Below, one piece after another: positions 34,640 through 46,183 of a stretch of DNA of 64,000 nt. Positions within the stretch are counted from its first letter, which is position 1; the number at the start of each line of letters is the position of its first letter. This stretch comes from Neostapfia colusana (lineage: Eukaryota > Streptophyta > Magnoliopsida > Poales > Poaceae), in contig JASWHV010000001.1 in NCBI GenBank assembly GCA_030760725.1, positions 79,381,683 through 79,445,682 on the forward strand, given 5' to 3'. Under the pieces are notes generated by a model. It searched no databases. It worked only from the letters and a program-made list of their open reading frames with translations, and had not been told where the DNA came from. A program made the translations under genes and the position numbers.

Positions 34640-35430
34640 GTATAAAGCCAGAGAAATTACGTTCACTTTACATCGATTGGAAGGGATAGGTCCTAAATCC
34701 ACCCAAGAGTGACCGAGAGGAGCGTGCTTATAACGAGACGCAAGGTCCGGGTCCAGACAAAATTTCAGTAGCATAACCCCGCTGTTCTCCAACTGCACGC
34801 CCGATAATGGTGCAACGGAGAACATTATAGTTACGCTGTTGAAATCTCGTCCGAATCCCGACCCCACATCTTGTCATAAGCACGCCCCCCGGTCACTCGC
34901 AGGCTGTCCAAAAAGGAACAATTCTGAACCTATACGCCTCACATGAGTAACACATGTGAGACGGGCCAGTCCGAAACGGGTGACGCATATGGTATAGGTT
35001 ACGTTAATCTTACATTTTGGAATGATCTATGAGAGAGATAAGAACGAGAGAGAGGAGGAAAGAATGAGGGCAATTAGGGCTAATATGGCCGGAGAGTACT
35101 CGGCGACAGCGGCGGGCGGCGGAGGAACTCCGACAATCTTGTTCTCCAACACAGATGGACAAAAAATCTTGGGACATGATCAGTTGGCTTCATAGAAACC
35201 TAAGAAGCGCTAAACTTGGGACATGATCGGTTGGCTACGGCGGCGGCCATGGCCATGGCACCAACGGCGCTTCTTGATCGAAACCACACGGTTCTCGACG
35301 GTTCTCTCGACGGCGGCCATGACCATGGCTATTGACCTGTAAATGGGCCGCATCGGGCCGATGTGCCGGGCTGAGCCGGCTCGAAGCCCGTTTATTTATA
35401 TATCGATATTATACACTCAAGCAATCAAAT
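34640..35430. other. CACTA interior, no gene recognised
   Basis: Between the TNP2 remnant and the AT-rich repeat. It contains a small inverted repeat (CTCACATG..CATGTGAG near 34945-34965) and a GGCGGCGGCCATGG-rich part (35225-35320). No defensible frame. Confidence 0.5.
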
Positions 35431-35439
35431 TAAACTAAA

Positions 35440-35757
35440 ATTTCTAACTTAATAATCAACTAGCTCAAAATATTAAAAGAAATATTAAACTAACTTAATA
35501 ATCAACTAAACCAAAATTAAGTAACATAATTAAGTAATAAATTAAATCATTAACTAAATTAATTAATAAAATAACTAAGTTAATAAATAAATGAATTAAA
35601 TTAATTACTAAATGAAATAAATGAACTAAATTAATTATTAAATGAACTAAGTAAACTAAATTAATTACTAAACAAACTAAATTGATTACTAAAAGAACTA
35701 AATAAACTAAATTAAATATTAAACAAACTAAATGAACTAAATTAATTACTAAATAAA
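35440..35757. repeat. AT-rich degenerate tandem repeat
   Basis: A run of variants of ACTAAATTAATTACTAAATGA, about 20-24 bases per unit, over some 300 bases. It abuts a GC-rich block at 35760, a very steep change in composition. Confidence 0.8.
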
Positions 35758-35759
35758 AC

Positions 35760-36130
35760 GTACCTCGAAGTGGCGGCGAAGTGGGGCGGGCTTGGGGCCG
35801 AGCGGCAGCAGCGGGGCCGGCGTGGCGCGGGGAGGCGGCGCCGGAGTGGTGCGGGGTGGCGGCGAGGTCGGGGGAGCGCGGGGCGGCGTGGGGAGGCAGG
35901 GCAGCGTGGGGAGGCGCGCAGGGGCGGCGCGGGGCGGCCAGGTGAGTGTGGGGCGGCGGCGCAGGGGCGGCTCGGGCAGCGGGGCGGCACGGGGCCGTGA
36001 CATGGCCGGGGGAGCGTGCGGAGGCGTGGCGCGTCCGGGCAGCGCAGGGTGGCACGTGGAGGCACGGCGCAGCGGCGGCGGCGGTTCTCGGTGGTGGCGG
36101 TGCGGGCTCGAGCTGAATGAGCCCGAGCCC
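35760..36130. other. GC-rich GGCGGC block in the CACTA element
   Basis: Almost pure G/C with GGCGGCG and GGGGCGG repeats. Long open frames on both strands here (for example 35792-36268 plus, 36266-35742 minus) follow from the lack of AT-rich stops and share no known motif, so I do not call them genes. It could be a captured promoter or first exon. Confidence 0.5.
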
Positions 36131-36149
36131 GGGTCAGGGCGGCGGTTAA

Positions 36150-36421
36150 AATGTGTAAGTTACGACGGCTGGTTAATTTACGATGGCTTAGGTTATGGCC
36201 GTCATAAGTTACTCTTAGTTTACGACCGTGCTTTAACTTACGGCGGCTTAGGGTTACAGCCATCATAAGTTACACGTAACTTACGACGGCCATGGGCCCA
36301 TGGCTGCAGTAAGTTAGTTTACTTACGACGGCCCAAAACGACCGTCGCAAGTTAGTTTACTTACGATGGCTAGCCGTCATAAAAAATCTGGCCATTGTAA
36401 TGTGTTTGGTTTCCTGTAGCG
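36150..36421. repeat. Right subterminal repeats and end of the CACTA element
   Basis: TTACGACGGC, TTACGATGGC and GCCGTCATAAG repeated in both directions, ending TTCCTGTAGCG. The target duplication TGC is at 36422-36424. Confidence 0.75.
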
Positions 36422-36424
36422 TGC

Positions 36425-37353
36425 ACAACCTTGTCCGGCTATTAGGCCATATGCTGAAGAGCGTGTAGTGCGAAAGATCGTCGAGAATGGTCCACCGTAG
36501 CCAGAGATCAATCCTCGCCATTCCTCTGCGAGTTTCGCACGCGGGCCCGGCGCGAGGTTTAATACAACCCTGACCGGGGGGCCCCACTGGCAGTGTGTGT
36601 GCGGATTTTTCTTTTTCCAGAAATTTACCCAAACATTAGCAGCCCATAAATTTGGCTAGGATTATTCAAAATTTTCAGAAATTTTCCCAAACTTTCCAGT
36701 GTGAGTACCACTTGTTCACTGTACCGTGACGTAGGAAGAACAGGCTGTCATGATTAAAAGTTGCTGTTTGAAAGTCTTACGTTGATTGTCAATGAAGTGC
36801 TTTAGCTTAGAGCAAATTAAAGTTCCTTTCAACCTTAGGCAGGGCACATAAGAGGAATGCGTTTCTTGTTTGATTGAGGACTTCCTATGTGGCTTAGCCC
36901 AAGGTTCTCCAATAATTTGAGGCTAAAACTTGAAAGTAAGAGTCAACTAATTAGGCGAGTCCTTATGCAAAGTACTTTCTTATTGTACACTTAAATTCCC
37001 GCATGTAGAGTTGCATGTTTAGATGAGACGGGTTAGTCTTGCTCTGCCTTCGTGCTCACTGCTTGTTGTTGAAGCGTTTGCAGGGTCTTATGAGGAATAG
37101 GAGGCTCCTGAGGAGGAGACAGGTCCCCCAGAGGGAACCCCCATCGAGTGGGAGCCGTGCATGCCGCCGTGTTAGTGTGGTGTGTGTAGCTAGTGGGATC
37201 ATGTTCACGGGCTTAACGTGAGACCTTTTGCTTAGTCTACGCTCGAGAGTGTAGACTATAACGCTATATTGATGTAAATTTGTTTCTAAACAAGTTTATG
37301 TAGTAAAATTAAGATTCCACATGATGTCTTCGATGTGTGTTATCCGGTGCTGT
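36425..37353 (+). repeat. G2 3' LTR, second part, with internal deletion
   Basis: It resumes ACAACCTTGTCCGG as in the solo LTR at 57968. Near 36702 it jumps from the end of the GC-rich island (AAACTTTCCAGT) to GTGAGTACCACTTGTTCAC, so about 1.5 kb present in the solo LTR (roughly 58150-59650), including exon B, is missing. It is cut at 37353, before the LTR end, by the R2 LTR. Exon C remains (37084-37175). Confidence 0.85.
37084..37175 (+). other. LTR exon C-like acidic frame (G2 LTR), one stop
   Basis: After GTTTGCAG: S-Y-E-E, TAG at 37098-37100, then EAPEEETGPPEGTPIEWEP and an ending CMPPC with TAG at 37173-37175. Apart from the one stop, frame and length agree with the solo LTR copy. Confidence 0.45.
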
Positions 37354-40300
37354 TGACAGGGCCCTGACCCGATCACGGGCCCATGCCCCTCGCCCGGGAA
37401 TCACATTGGGTGGTGCCGTGATATGAGGCACCTAACAGCACACATATAAGGAAAACCGTATCACATAAATCAAATGCCGAAATGTACAAGTGTTCTTTGT
37501 AAATAATTTACATCAAATAACTACAGCGGAAGACTAATTTATCTCATGTTTAGTAGCTACTAAGCAATCGGGAAGATGTCCAGCCCGCGGACTCTTCTCG
37601 CTAGCAACACGAAGACCTACGGCAGCGGTCGGGTTCTCCGTGTGTTAAACGACTCAGAAGTCTCCAAGTCTCACCGGACAACCTCCTCATAGCATCGATG
37701 TGAACCTGCAAAACCACTCATATAGCAAGCGTGAGCACATAGGCTCAGCAAGACTGATCCGTCTCCTCTAAACAAGAAACTCTACATGCACGATGGATTG
37801 TAACATGGTAGCTGAATTTGCATAAAGGACTCGCCTAGAGTTGAACATTCAGATTTTGAAAGCCTCATTTTAAAGACCTTGAGCCAAACAGCATTGCAAC
37901 TCCACAATCAAACAAGAAACGCTTCGTTGCGATGCTTCTTGCACACCATGAAATAAACTTAATTTGCACTATCTCTAACTCAAACATGGTTGCAATACAA
38001 GTTAGATCACAATCCCTATCAATTCAAAGTAATTCACTTCAGTTCTTACTATGTCAAGACGCAGTGGCCAAGTATGCTCATATTACCGCGAGCGACGGTG
38101 ATTCGAACAAGTACACGCCGGACTGCACGACATGTACACCCATCTCCGAGTTGCCTGCAGTGAACTCGACCGATGTCATATGCAGCCACCTTTCCCAAGT
38201 TCACCCACACCGGACGCGGTCCCATCGACCCGAACAGCAAGCTCCCTCAAGGTACATACCCGCTGTGATATGTTCTTGAGCGAGTTACCTCCTGCTGTAC
38301 TGATGCCATAAGCCTAAGACGATCCGAAAAGTTCCCATGTGGATCTCACAAGGTACATAGGTTTCCTGGGTCCCATATAGCCAGTATGCGCCCAGTACAC
38401 AACTCAAACATGTCCAACAGACCCATGTATCGACGGGCCTTAACCGACACAGGCAGGGCTATGCACGCACGGTCCACAGCCTGCTGCATCTCAATCTCCC
38501 TGCCCAGTCTCAATTTCTCACTTGTGAATTTTCTTCAATGCTTCTATTCATAGCCCGTTCCGATGAAACCAAGCCCTAAACTCGCGAGTAGATTCCAACT
38601 ACTCGACTTCTACCGGTCCTTCCCAATTAACATTTAGCGTAGCCTAAATCCACTCGAGAAGGTGTTACTCTACCCATTCTCTCTTAGGTTAATCTTTTCA
38701 TGCAATTGGGTTTTCAATATCATCTAGACCTAATGCAATCAATATTTCATAGCTATGATCTCTAGAAATGGCTTGGTTGTTGTTGTTGTTGTATGATCTC
38801 TAGAAATGAAAAGACTTCATAAAATTGCTTGAATGCAAACTGGGGCTTGCCTGTTTTTCAGGTGACTAGATTATACAATCATTTAGTGTTGCTGATCACT
38901 TGCGGCTTGATCACATGCTCTCCTTGCTCCTTGATCCACCCTCACTTGGCTTCACAATTTTCCAAGTCAATGACTATACGATATGAAATGCATATGTAAT
39001 TAATTGTAAAGCTTCTGCTATCAAAGTCTATTGACAATTCAAAACTGGAACTCTGTTTAAGAATTTGAAATTGGATCTGGTGCTAGGGAGTGGAGTTGGG
39101 TTTACTAAATGTGAGCAAGGCTAAGTGCATCCATCACGTGTGGTTTAATCACCTAAAGATGATAAACAGAAAAGCGATGATCCCAAGCTCAAATTCAGAT
39201 GAAAATTTTTGTGTGAGTTCCATGTCACAAGAAAGTATTCTGGACCAAAAATTAGCACTTTTCACTGAGTAGTTTATTCAGAACAATTCCCTAAGCATTT
39301 TGGCTAAAAGGAATTAATTCTGAAGTAACTTACATGTTCATGTCAAACTTAGTGATCTGCAATTTCAATTATAGATCATAGATTCTTCATGAATTTTCCT
39401 AGGATTTTTGGAGTTAAGAATTGCTCAGAACTGAATTTTCAAGTTTGGGACTTTTTTTCTGAAAAGTTTCTGTATTCATTTGAATACAGCAAATTGTAAT
39501 CTGAATTCTCCTAATCAAATCAACTCTAATTGAGCTGATTTTTTTACAGGAGTTCAAGAATCACATAAGGAATACTATGGCAAAATTTGGAAATTTTCGG
39601 ATGAACCAAACTCCCTCTAAAATTCTTTTACTGAAAAGCTTCAAAGAATTTTACCGAATTAACTATTGATTTTCATACAAATTGGGTTGCACATTTGGAT
39701 ATAGTTTTTTAATCTGAACCTAACCTAACTATAATAACCTAATCTGGAGTTTTCTAGCAACAGTTATGTTCGTCTAAAGTTTGAACCAAATTTGTCATTT
39801 GAATTAATTCAGGGAAATTTCAAATGCCTGCTGCTCGGGCCGGCCACGTGGCGCCATTCGGAAAGAAGACACACGGGTTCAACGAATTAAAGTGCACAGC
39901 CACAATTCGAACTGGGGTCACAGAAGATCCGGCTCAGTGCGAAATAGTGGCTGACATGTGGGACCCGCGTCCATCTTCTTCCTCCCCTCGCCCCCGCGTG
40001 CGCCAGCGCAGAAGCTCGCTGGAGTTCGCCGGAACTCGCTCGTCCGGCCTCCTCCCGTGCTCCCACTCGCCGCCAGCCCCTAAAAACACTTGCTGAACAC
40101 GTTGGAAGGGTTTACCCGGGCCGGCGATGGCTTCAACATAGCCCACGACGGTGCAGCGGCTCGGCTTCATTTCGGCGGCGTCGACCCGACGCCCTAACCC
40201 GCCAAACTCGTTGAACTTTGGCCCTACAGAACTAGTGGAGCTTGTAGATCACCGACGTACGTGCAAACTTGCTCGGAGAGGTTGCTAAGTATGCCGTCAC

Positions 40301-41275
40301 CGTGCACCTGAGACGTTTTGCACGGCGGCGGAGAAGAACTCGGTGTTCTACGGCTAGTGTTGATGACATCGAGCCCCGTTTGGTCTAGGAGGTCTGTAGG
40401 AGGCTAAGGAACATGACCCTAGAAAATAATTGAAAGCCCCTAAGCCTTGGATGAGAATTTTACGGTTTGGTGCTGGCGGCCCGAAGAAACTGCCATGATG
40501 AAAACCTAAATTACGCCTAGTCATCCTATGAAATGACTCCACACTTGATGGACAGCAAGGGGAGGTGCTAACCAACCTTTTCCGTGGCTTGGTTGCGTGT
40601 GAAATGCTGGAGAGACTCGGTTCGACGTAGAGACACCGACGTGATTGTAGCCCACTGCACACTCGAGAACCCCTTTGACAAACTTGAGGGAGTGTGGGCG
40701 ATGCCGTTTTCACGTTTGGTCAGTTGTCAAAACTCACGGAACATGTTGGCGACGGAGACCCGGTGTGTGAGCTCGGTGGTGGCAAGAATTCCTGAGGAAA
40801 GGTGCTGTTGCGTGGAGGAGGGCGAAGCACGAGAGTGCCTGGTGAGGCAACACACTCTAGCTGTGAGCTGATAAGGGTGAGGGCGGGAGTCCACGAGCTG
40901 CTCGGGAGGTGTCCTCGGCTTGGCCTCTCGGTGTCGAGCTGTTAGTCTACGGTTGCTTCGAGTAGAAAAACAGAGGAGCAAGACTTCAAGTGTAAGGCAA
41001 TTTGTTCCAATGACAAATGGGCCCCATTCCATTTCACCCCCTTATCCTCCCAAAAGATCTAAATTCTTGGCAGGTGATCAATTCAAATGTGTAAAGTTTA
41101 AATCTGGAATGCATTTGGATAATTGAGCAAGTTTCATCCAAATTCAAATTTGAATTCCTATGCAATTAAAAGTCCTCTTTTAAATGGATAGCAAAACATC
41201 TCCAAAATTCATCAAACTTTGCATACCCACTAATTTGGACCTGAGGAATTCAAATATGAAACCTGATTTTTGATT
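37354..41275 (-). repeat. R2: minus-strand gypsy LTR, truncated
   Basis: It begins TGACAGGGCCCTG, the reverse complement of an LTR end like that of G1. The order of blocks is that of R1 LTRs reversed: acidic-frame region near 37690, hairpin at 38585-38605, CAAACTGGGGCTTGCC at 38837, GC-rich island 39830-41000. No primer site precedes it, so it is a 3' LTR or solo LTR. The right end is lost where copia sequence starts at about 41276. No gene. Confidence 0.82.
38754..38808 (+). mobile_element. 21-base LINE-like tail with 17-base target duplication
   Basis: TATGATCTCTAGAAATG is present at 38754-38770 and again at 38792-38808. Between them is GCTTGG followed by GTT repeats (38771-38791). A GTT-repeat tail with a long direct duplication is the mark of a retroposed, extremely 5'-truncated LINE or SINE. 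Confidence 0.6.
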
Positions 41276-41965
41276 TGGCTGCTGCAAATGGGATTTCTAC
41301 CACAATTTTGGGCTGATGCAATTGAACCTGCTTGTTATGTCTCAAGTCGTGTTTTCTTGCGTGCTAAGCTAGGTAAAATACCATATGAACTTTGGTTTGG
41401 ACATAGGCCTAGTGTCACACACTTTCGGGTCTTTGGTTGCAAATGCTTTGTTAAGAAACATGCCAATGTTGATAAATTTGAACCTAGATCCGTTGATGGC
41501 ATGTTTCTTGGTTACCCATCTCATACTAGAGGCTACCGTGTGCTTTCACATGACACTAACAAAATTGTGGAGACTTGTAAGGTTTCTTTTGATGAAGCTA
41601 GACCAAGTACTAGCTCTAATATTGCAGGACCAGACCCATATCCGCAGGGGGAGAGTATTTTCATTAAAGAACATGAAGAAGTGATGCTGCTGTCCGAAAA
41701 TTCAAGAGCTAATGACATTGTTCCAAGTCCTGATTTTAATTCACAACCAGCACCGACGACCACAATTGCTGGTTCAGATCGTCCTAAAGTCACAAGTTCT
41801 TCAATTTGTGATGAATATGAAGAAGGAGCTTGTGAATTGTCTACTCCCCTACGGGTCCTCAAAAGTCATCCTCCATAACAAATGATTGTAAGCTTGCACG
41901 AACGAGTCACACGGTCCAGGTTTTGTGATCCAAACTCTCACACTCATTCTACATTTGTTGCTTCT
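41276..41965 (+). pseudogene. CO1 copia integrase C-terminal part
   Basis: A Ty1/copia fragment whose 5' half is missing: LLQMGFLPQFWADAIEPACY, ELWFGHRPSVTHFRVFGCK, SVDGMFLGYPSHTRGYRVL. The frame is open to TAA at 41876-41878 and continues in frame. The join to the R2 LTR at about 41276 has no visible LTR, gag or protease. Confidence 0.87.
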
Positions 41966-42913
41966 TTTGAACCCAAAGATATATCACACGCACTCACTAA
42001 TGAATCTTTGATTATTGCCATGCAAGAAGAGTTAGAAAATTTTGAAAGAAATAATGTTTGGAAACTTGTACCTCCACCTCAAGGTAACACTCTAATCAGA
42101 ACTAAATGGGTGTTTAAAAAAACAATGTGAGGATGGGGTTGTGGTTAGGAATAAGGCTAGGTTGGTTGCTCAAGGTTTCACACGGGTTGAAGGACTAGAT
42201 TTTGATGAAACTTTTGCTCCTGTTGCTAGATTAGAAGACATAAGGATTTTGTTAGCATTTGCTGCATCTAAAGGTTTCAAGTTATATCAAATGGATGTTA
42301 AAAGTGATTTTCTTATTGGCTACATAGATGAGGAGGTTTATGTCAAGCAACCACCGGGTTTTGAAAATCCAAAATTTCCTAATCATGTTTACAAACTGTC
42401 CAAAGCCTTGTATAGTCTTAAACAAGCCCCTAGAGCATGGTATGATAGGTTAAAACATTCTTACTTGAAAAGGGGTTTACCATGGGCAAGGTTGATAAAA
42501 CTCTTTTTGTGCTTAAGCATGGCAATGACTCATTATTCGTTCAAGTTTATGTGGATGATATTATCTTTGGTTGTGCTTCTCATGATCTTGTGTCCAAGTT
42601 TTCAGCTATGTTGAGTTCAGAATTTGAGATGAGTATGATGGGAGAACTCACATACTTTTTGGGGCTGCAAATCAAGCAAACCAAGGAGGGTACTTTTGTG
42701 CATCAAATAAAGTATACAAGAGACCTTGTTAAGCGCTTAAACATGGACAAAAGCAAGTCTCTTTGGACACCAATGGGTACAGCAACGACACTTGAACTTT
42801 ATGAAGATGGTGAACCCGTGGATCAAAAAGAATATAGAAGTATGATTGGATCACTTTTGTACCTCACGGCATCAAGACCGGACATACAATTCAGCGTATG
42901 TCTTTGTGCATGA
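41966..42913 (+). pseudogene. CO1 copia reverse transcriptase
   Basis: ALTNESLIIAMQEELENFE and TLIRTKWVFKK, a TGA at 42128-42130 with a frame change, then KARLVAQGFTRVEGLDF, ETFAPVARLEDIRILLAFA, YQMDVKSDFLIGYIDEEVY, ALYSLKQAPRAWYDRLK. A second frame change lies near 42470. The catalytic box YVDDIIFG is intact. Then YRSMIGSLLYLTASRPDI and TGA at 42911-42913. SIRE/Maximus-like by sequence and by the long 3' noncoding part; this clade call is tentative. Confidence 0.9.
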
Positions 42914-43501
42914 TTTCAAGCTTCCCCACGTGATTCACATCGTCAAGCCGTCAAAAGAATTCTCAGGTACTTACATGGAACTCAAGAATTTGGGATTTTT
43001 CTTCCTTCTTCCTCAACCGTTACTTTGAAAGCTTTTTCGGATGCTGATTTTGGGGGTTGTAGAATTGATAGGAAAAGTACTTCGAGTTCTTTTCATTTTC
43101 TTGGTAATTCACTTGTTGCTTGGTCTTCTAAAAAACATAATTCAGTTGCACAATCCACAGCCGAATCTGAATATGTAGCTGCTACTAGCGCTTGCTCACA
43201 AATTCTTCGGATTGTTCAAACACATAAGGACTATGGGGTTGATCTACATAGTGTTCCACTATTTTGTGATAACACTAGTGCCATTTGCATTGCTAAAACC
43301 CCCGTGCAACATTCGAGAACAAAGCACATTGACATTAGGTATCACTTTCTCCGTGATAATGTTGGAAAAGGAAACATTGTGCTTCACCATGTAGATACCG
43401 AACAGCAATTGGCTGACATTTTTACAAAACCTTTGGATTTCACTCGTTTTTGTTTCATTCGTAGTGAAATGGGGGTTATGCATCCTCATGGCTTAAATTG
43501 A
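42914..43501 (+). pseudogene. CO1 copia RNase H
   Basis: In frame with the RT after one stop: RQAVKRILRYLHGTQEFGIF, AFSDADFGGCRIDRKSTS, AQSTAESEYVAATSAC, LFCDNTSAICIAKTP, KHIDIRYHFLRD, QLADIFTKPL. Ends with TGA at 43499-43501. The Asp-Glu-Asp set (SDAD, AESEY, CDNTSA) is visible and the domain is whole. Confidence 0.9.
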
Positions 43502-44487
43502 GGGGGAGTTTTGAAACTTGGGAAGTCTATGTGTGAATCTGAATTTAAAATAATATGAGCATAGTATTTCATACATATATATTACTTTGTGATTCCTTTT
43601 ATATGCTGAAAGTTCTTACTACATTCCTCATGTTATACATTTTGTAGTTTTTGCCATGACTAGTAATTGGAATAATTATTTACACTAAATCTGGTATGAT
43701 CTAACTTTCTTGCTGTTTTAAACTTGTTGCATGCTCACAAGTGCTTTTAATAATGAAAAAATAATCAATGAACTATTCACATGTTGAGCTTTTATGTTCA
43801 AATGAAAAATTGAGAAAAATATCAAGAGAATATGCATGCATCACACTTCTTCTTTTGAGATGGCTTATCATTGCACTTAGATATGAACTTGGAAGAAGTT
43901 GTGTATGACTAAAACATGTCCTTAAGCTTCTGATTGTCAAATGACATAGGCTTGGCTTGGTTGGTTAGAATAAGGCTGATGCGGCATATAATCTCTTGCA
44001 AATGTCATATGATCTGAATTTGTGCTTTGAAAAATAATTAAAATGCAGCAACAAGTGTCATGCTTTCAGGTCTTGACATAGTTAAGTTTGTGAGATCATG
44101 ACTTGCTTAAATTGAAAATCACACTTGATCTCTAGCATGGCTTACACTACTTTATGTATCTCATTGATGTGATAGTGCAAGTTACTTGATAGTATGGCTT
44201 GGATGAACTTTGTTTTATATGTATGTGTTATAAATATGCTCATAACAATTAAAATTTCTCTTTTGAACCTTGCTGAATACATTGTCAAAGGGAGAGAAAT
44301 TGATCATGCATTGAACGATTCACAAGTGTTTTGGCACGATTCTTCTCAGGGGGAGAAATATGTACAGGGGGAGAAATTTTTGTTTCAAAATTTCTTTCTC
44401 ATTTGATTGTTTTCAAAACTTTTCATGTGAATAAGCCAATGTTCGGATTTTAAGTGATGTTGCCAATGCATTCATCAAGGTGGAGAT
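43502..44487 (+). other. CO1 3' noncoding part
   Basis: About 1 kb between pol and LTR with no coding frame. GGGGGAG motifs occur right after the stop (43503) and in two CAGGGGGAGAAA copies near 44347-44376; the likely polypurine tract is CAAGGTGGAGATT just before 44488. Long 3' parts of this kind are usual in SIRE-type copia elements. Confidence 0.65.
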
Positions 44488-44564
44488 TGTGAGACCTATG
44501 TGTGCTGAATACATTGGCTACGACGATAAAAGTTTTGAATTCTGCGAAAACACTCTTTTTGTCA

Positions 44565-44760
44565 AGGTCCGACTCTAGGTCCGAGCTCCGACAAGATCCG
44601 ATGTAAGGTCCGACTTGCTATGGCTAGGTCCGACATGTGTTTGGTTAGCTCCGGTGGTAGGTCCGACTAGCTTTGGTAAGTTCCGGTGCTAGGTTCTGCT
44701 AGCTTTGGTAAGCTCTAGCTCAAGGTCTGGTTAGCTTTGGCAAGGTCCGGAGCTAAATCG
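44565..44760 (+). repeat. GGTCCGAC-type repeats in copia U3
   Basis: Six or more loose copies of a unit like AGGTCCGACTAGCTTTGGTAAG, about 30 bases each, upstream of the TATA box. They look like the upstream repeats in CO2. Confidence 0.65.
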
Positions 44761-45503
44761 CAATGGTTCTGTTTTTACCATGCAAATGTTTCAAACTTGC
44801 TTTACATCTATGGAAAGTTTGCTTAGTATTCTTTTACTGAGTTTTTGAAGTGTTATGGCTGTTTACGTTAGTTAACATTTTGCTATGGTTCGCAACATGC
44901 TTATGTGAAGTGTTCACGTAAGGTGTTGTGGTTTTTGGAACTAACGTGAGTCAAGTCTCGGACTTGTGCTCAAAAGTATTGGTTGTTTATTCATGTGCAG
45001 GTGTTGCTTGAGTTCAATATATGGCTGGTGACGGGATCCATCGAACAAGTCTTAGGGAGAAGATGAGGTTCAACAACCAAGGTCGCGCAGCATGCTTGGA
45101 TCAAGAACAATGCATATGAAGGTATCGTGGACGTCGTTGGAAGATATCTGCACGTGTGCAATAAGTGCATGGACGTGGCAACATGGTTCTTAGGCATGAT
45201 GAAGAGATGTGGACGTAAAGAATTGGTAGGAAAGGTCCAACCGGCTGGATTATGGACTCAGGCTGTGGCTGAGTCGTTTATGGCTCAAATATGGAAATAT
45301 TTGAGTTGGTTATGGTAGGATTTTGTGTGGGACACGAAGTTGAGTTGTTTTAGGAATGTGGGATACGTTCTTAAGGTGTTTGTAAGTCTTAAGATTGCTT
45401 CTATCTGCGTATAGAAGAGTCTTGAGCAGTTATGGAAAGTTTCGATTCAGAAACTGAGTAGGATTAAAGTCCTAGTTAGGATTGCGTTGGCCTCCGGGCT
45501 GGT

Positions 45504-45510
45504 TATATAA
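45504..45510 (+). promoter_or_regulatory. TATA box of CO1 LTR
   Basis: TATATAA in GGTTATATAAGCAAGGGAGG. A start about 30 bases on (near 45535) would divide U3 from R. Confidence 0.65.
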
Positions 45511-45736
45511 GCAAGGGAGGCCAGAGCTCGTGGGTAGATGACTTTGGGATGTTCCTCTTATGTTTTGATCAACAAGATTCGTAATTTAGAGGAGCTTTTG
45601 TGCCTTGTTCGTCCGACTTATTTTTGTCAAGTCTTTCTCGTTGAGTTTCTGGACAGCACAAAAGTGCTTCGGTGTTTTGATCATAACTCGAGTTCTACAG
45701 ATCCAATTGACATGATTCTTTTTGGGTTGTCTTCAC

Positions 45737-45968
45737 AACTTGATTATATATCATCTGTGAAAATTTCACGGTCATTGTATTTGTAGTTTCTTATCTACAC
45801 GAGATTGTTTGCAGTGTTGCAGATCTGGTTTTTACTCGAGTAGAACATATTGAACTTGATTATATATCATCTGTGAAAATTTCACGGTCATTGTATTTGT
45901 AGTTTCTTATCTACACGAGATTCTTTGCAGTGTTGCAGATCTGGTTTTTACTCAAGTAGAACATATTG
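45737..45968 (+). repeat. 116-base tandem duplication in copia LTR
   Basis: The unit AACTTGATTATATATCATCTG... at 45737-45852 is repeated at 45853-45968 with only a few changes, for example GATTGTTTGC against GATTCTTTGC and CTCGAG against CTCAAG. Confidence 0.9.
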
Positions 45969-46183
45969 ACCCTCGTTTGATCTATCGATCATAACTTAAG
46001 TTTTTTTACGGATTTCCGTGATTCTTGTTGTCATGGTTGAACACATTTAGATCAGTCGCTTACACGGTTTCTTTAACAGATCGATTTTCTGCCGAGGGGG
46101 TTTTTGTTGCTTCCGCTAAAAAGTTTAAATCTACCATTCACCCCCCTCCTCTAGTAGCTTTTCACGTGCTCTTCGATCCTACA

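Larger units (their letters stand above)
32469..36421. mobile_element. CACTA (En/Spm-type) DNA transposon, 3953 bp, non-autonomous
   Basis: The left end is CACTACAGCAA; the right end read inward on the other strand is CGCTACAGGAA, a decayed CACTA terminus. Both sides have many short inverted copies of ACTTACGACGGC-type motifs, as expected of subterminal transposase sites. The paralogous solo LTR shows the empty site: ATGCTGC then CCAACCTTGTCCGG at about 57960, against AATGCTGC, element, TGCACAACCTTGTCCGG here. Inside are remnants of the two usual CACTA proteins on the minus strand and low-complexity DNA. It has no intact transposase. Confidence 0.9.
44488..46183 (+). repeat. CO1 3' LTR, about 1.7 kb
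   Basis: TGTGAGACC after the tract to CTTCGATCCTACA. The end has CACCCCCCTCCTCTAG, common to SIRE-type LTR ends. It contains a TATA box (45504-45510), GGTCCGAC repeats (44565-44760) and a 116-base tandem duplication (45737-45968). The five bases after it (ACTTG) cannot be checked at the left because that end is missing. Confidence 0.82.

Noticed and set aside
35495..36268. Long Ala/Pro or Gly/Arg-rich frames on both strands
   Set aside because: They lie in a GC-rich block where stop codons are rare, have no motif, and overlap on both strands.
38763..38800. Simple GTT microsatellite
   Set aside because: The flanking 17-base perfect duplication makes a retroposed insertion more likely than slippage alone.
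39824..40096. Possible host gene in the GC-rich part of R2
   Set aside because: It is the usual LTR island; no domain and no conserved frame.
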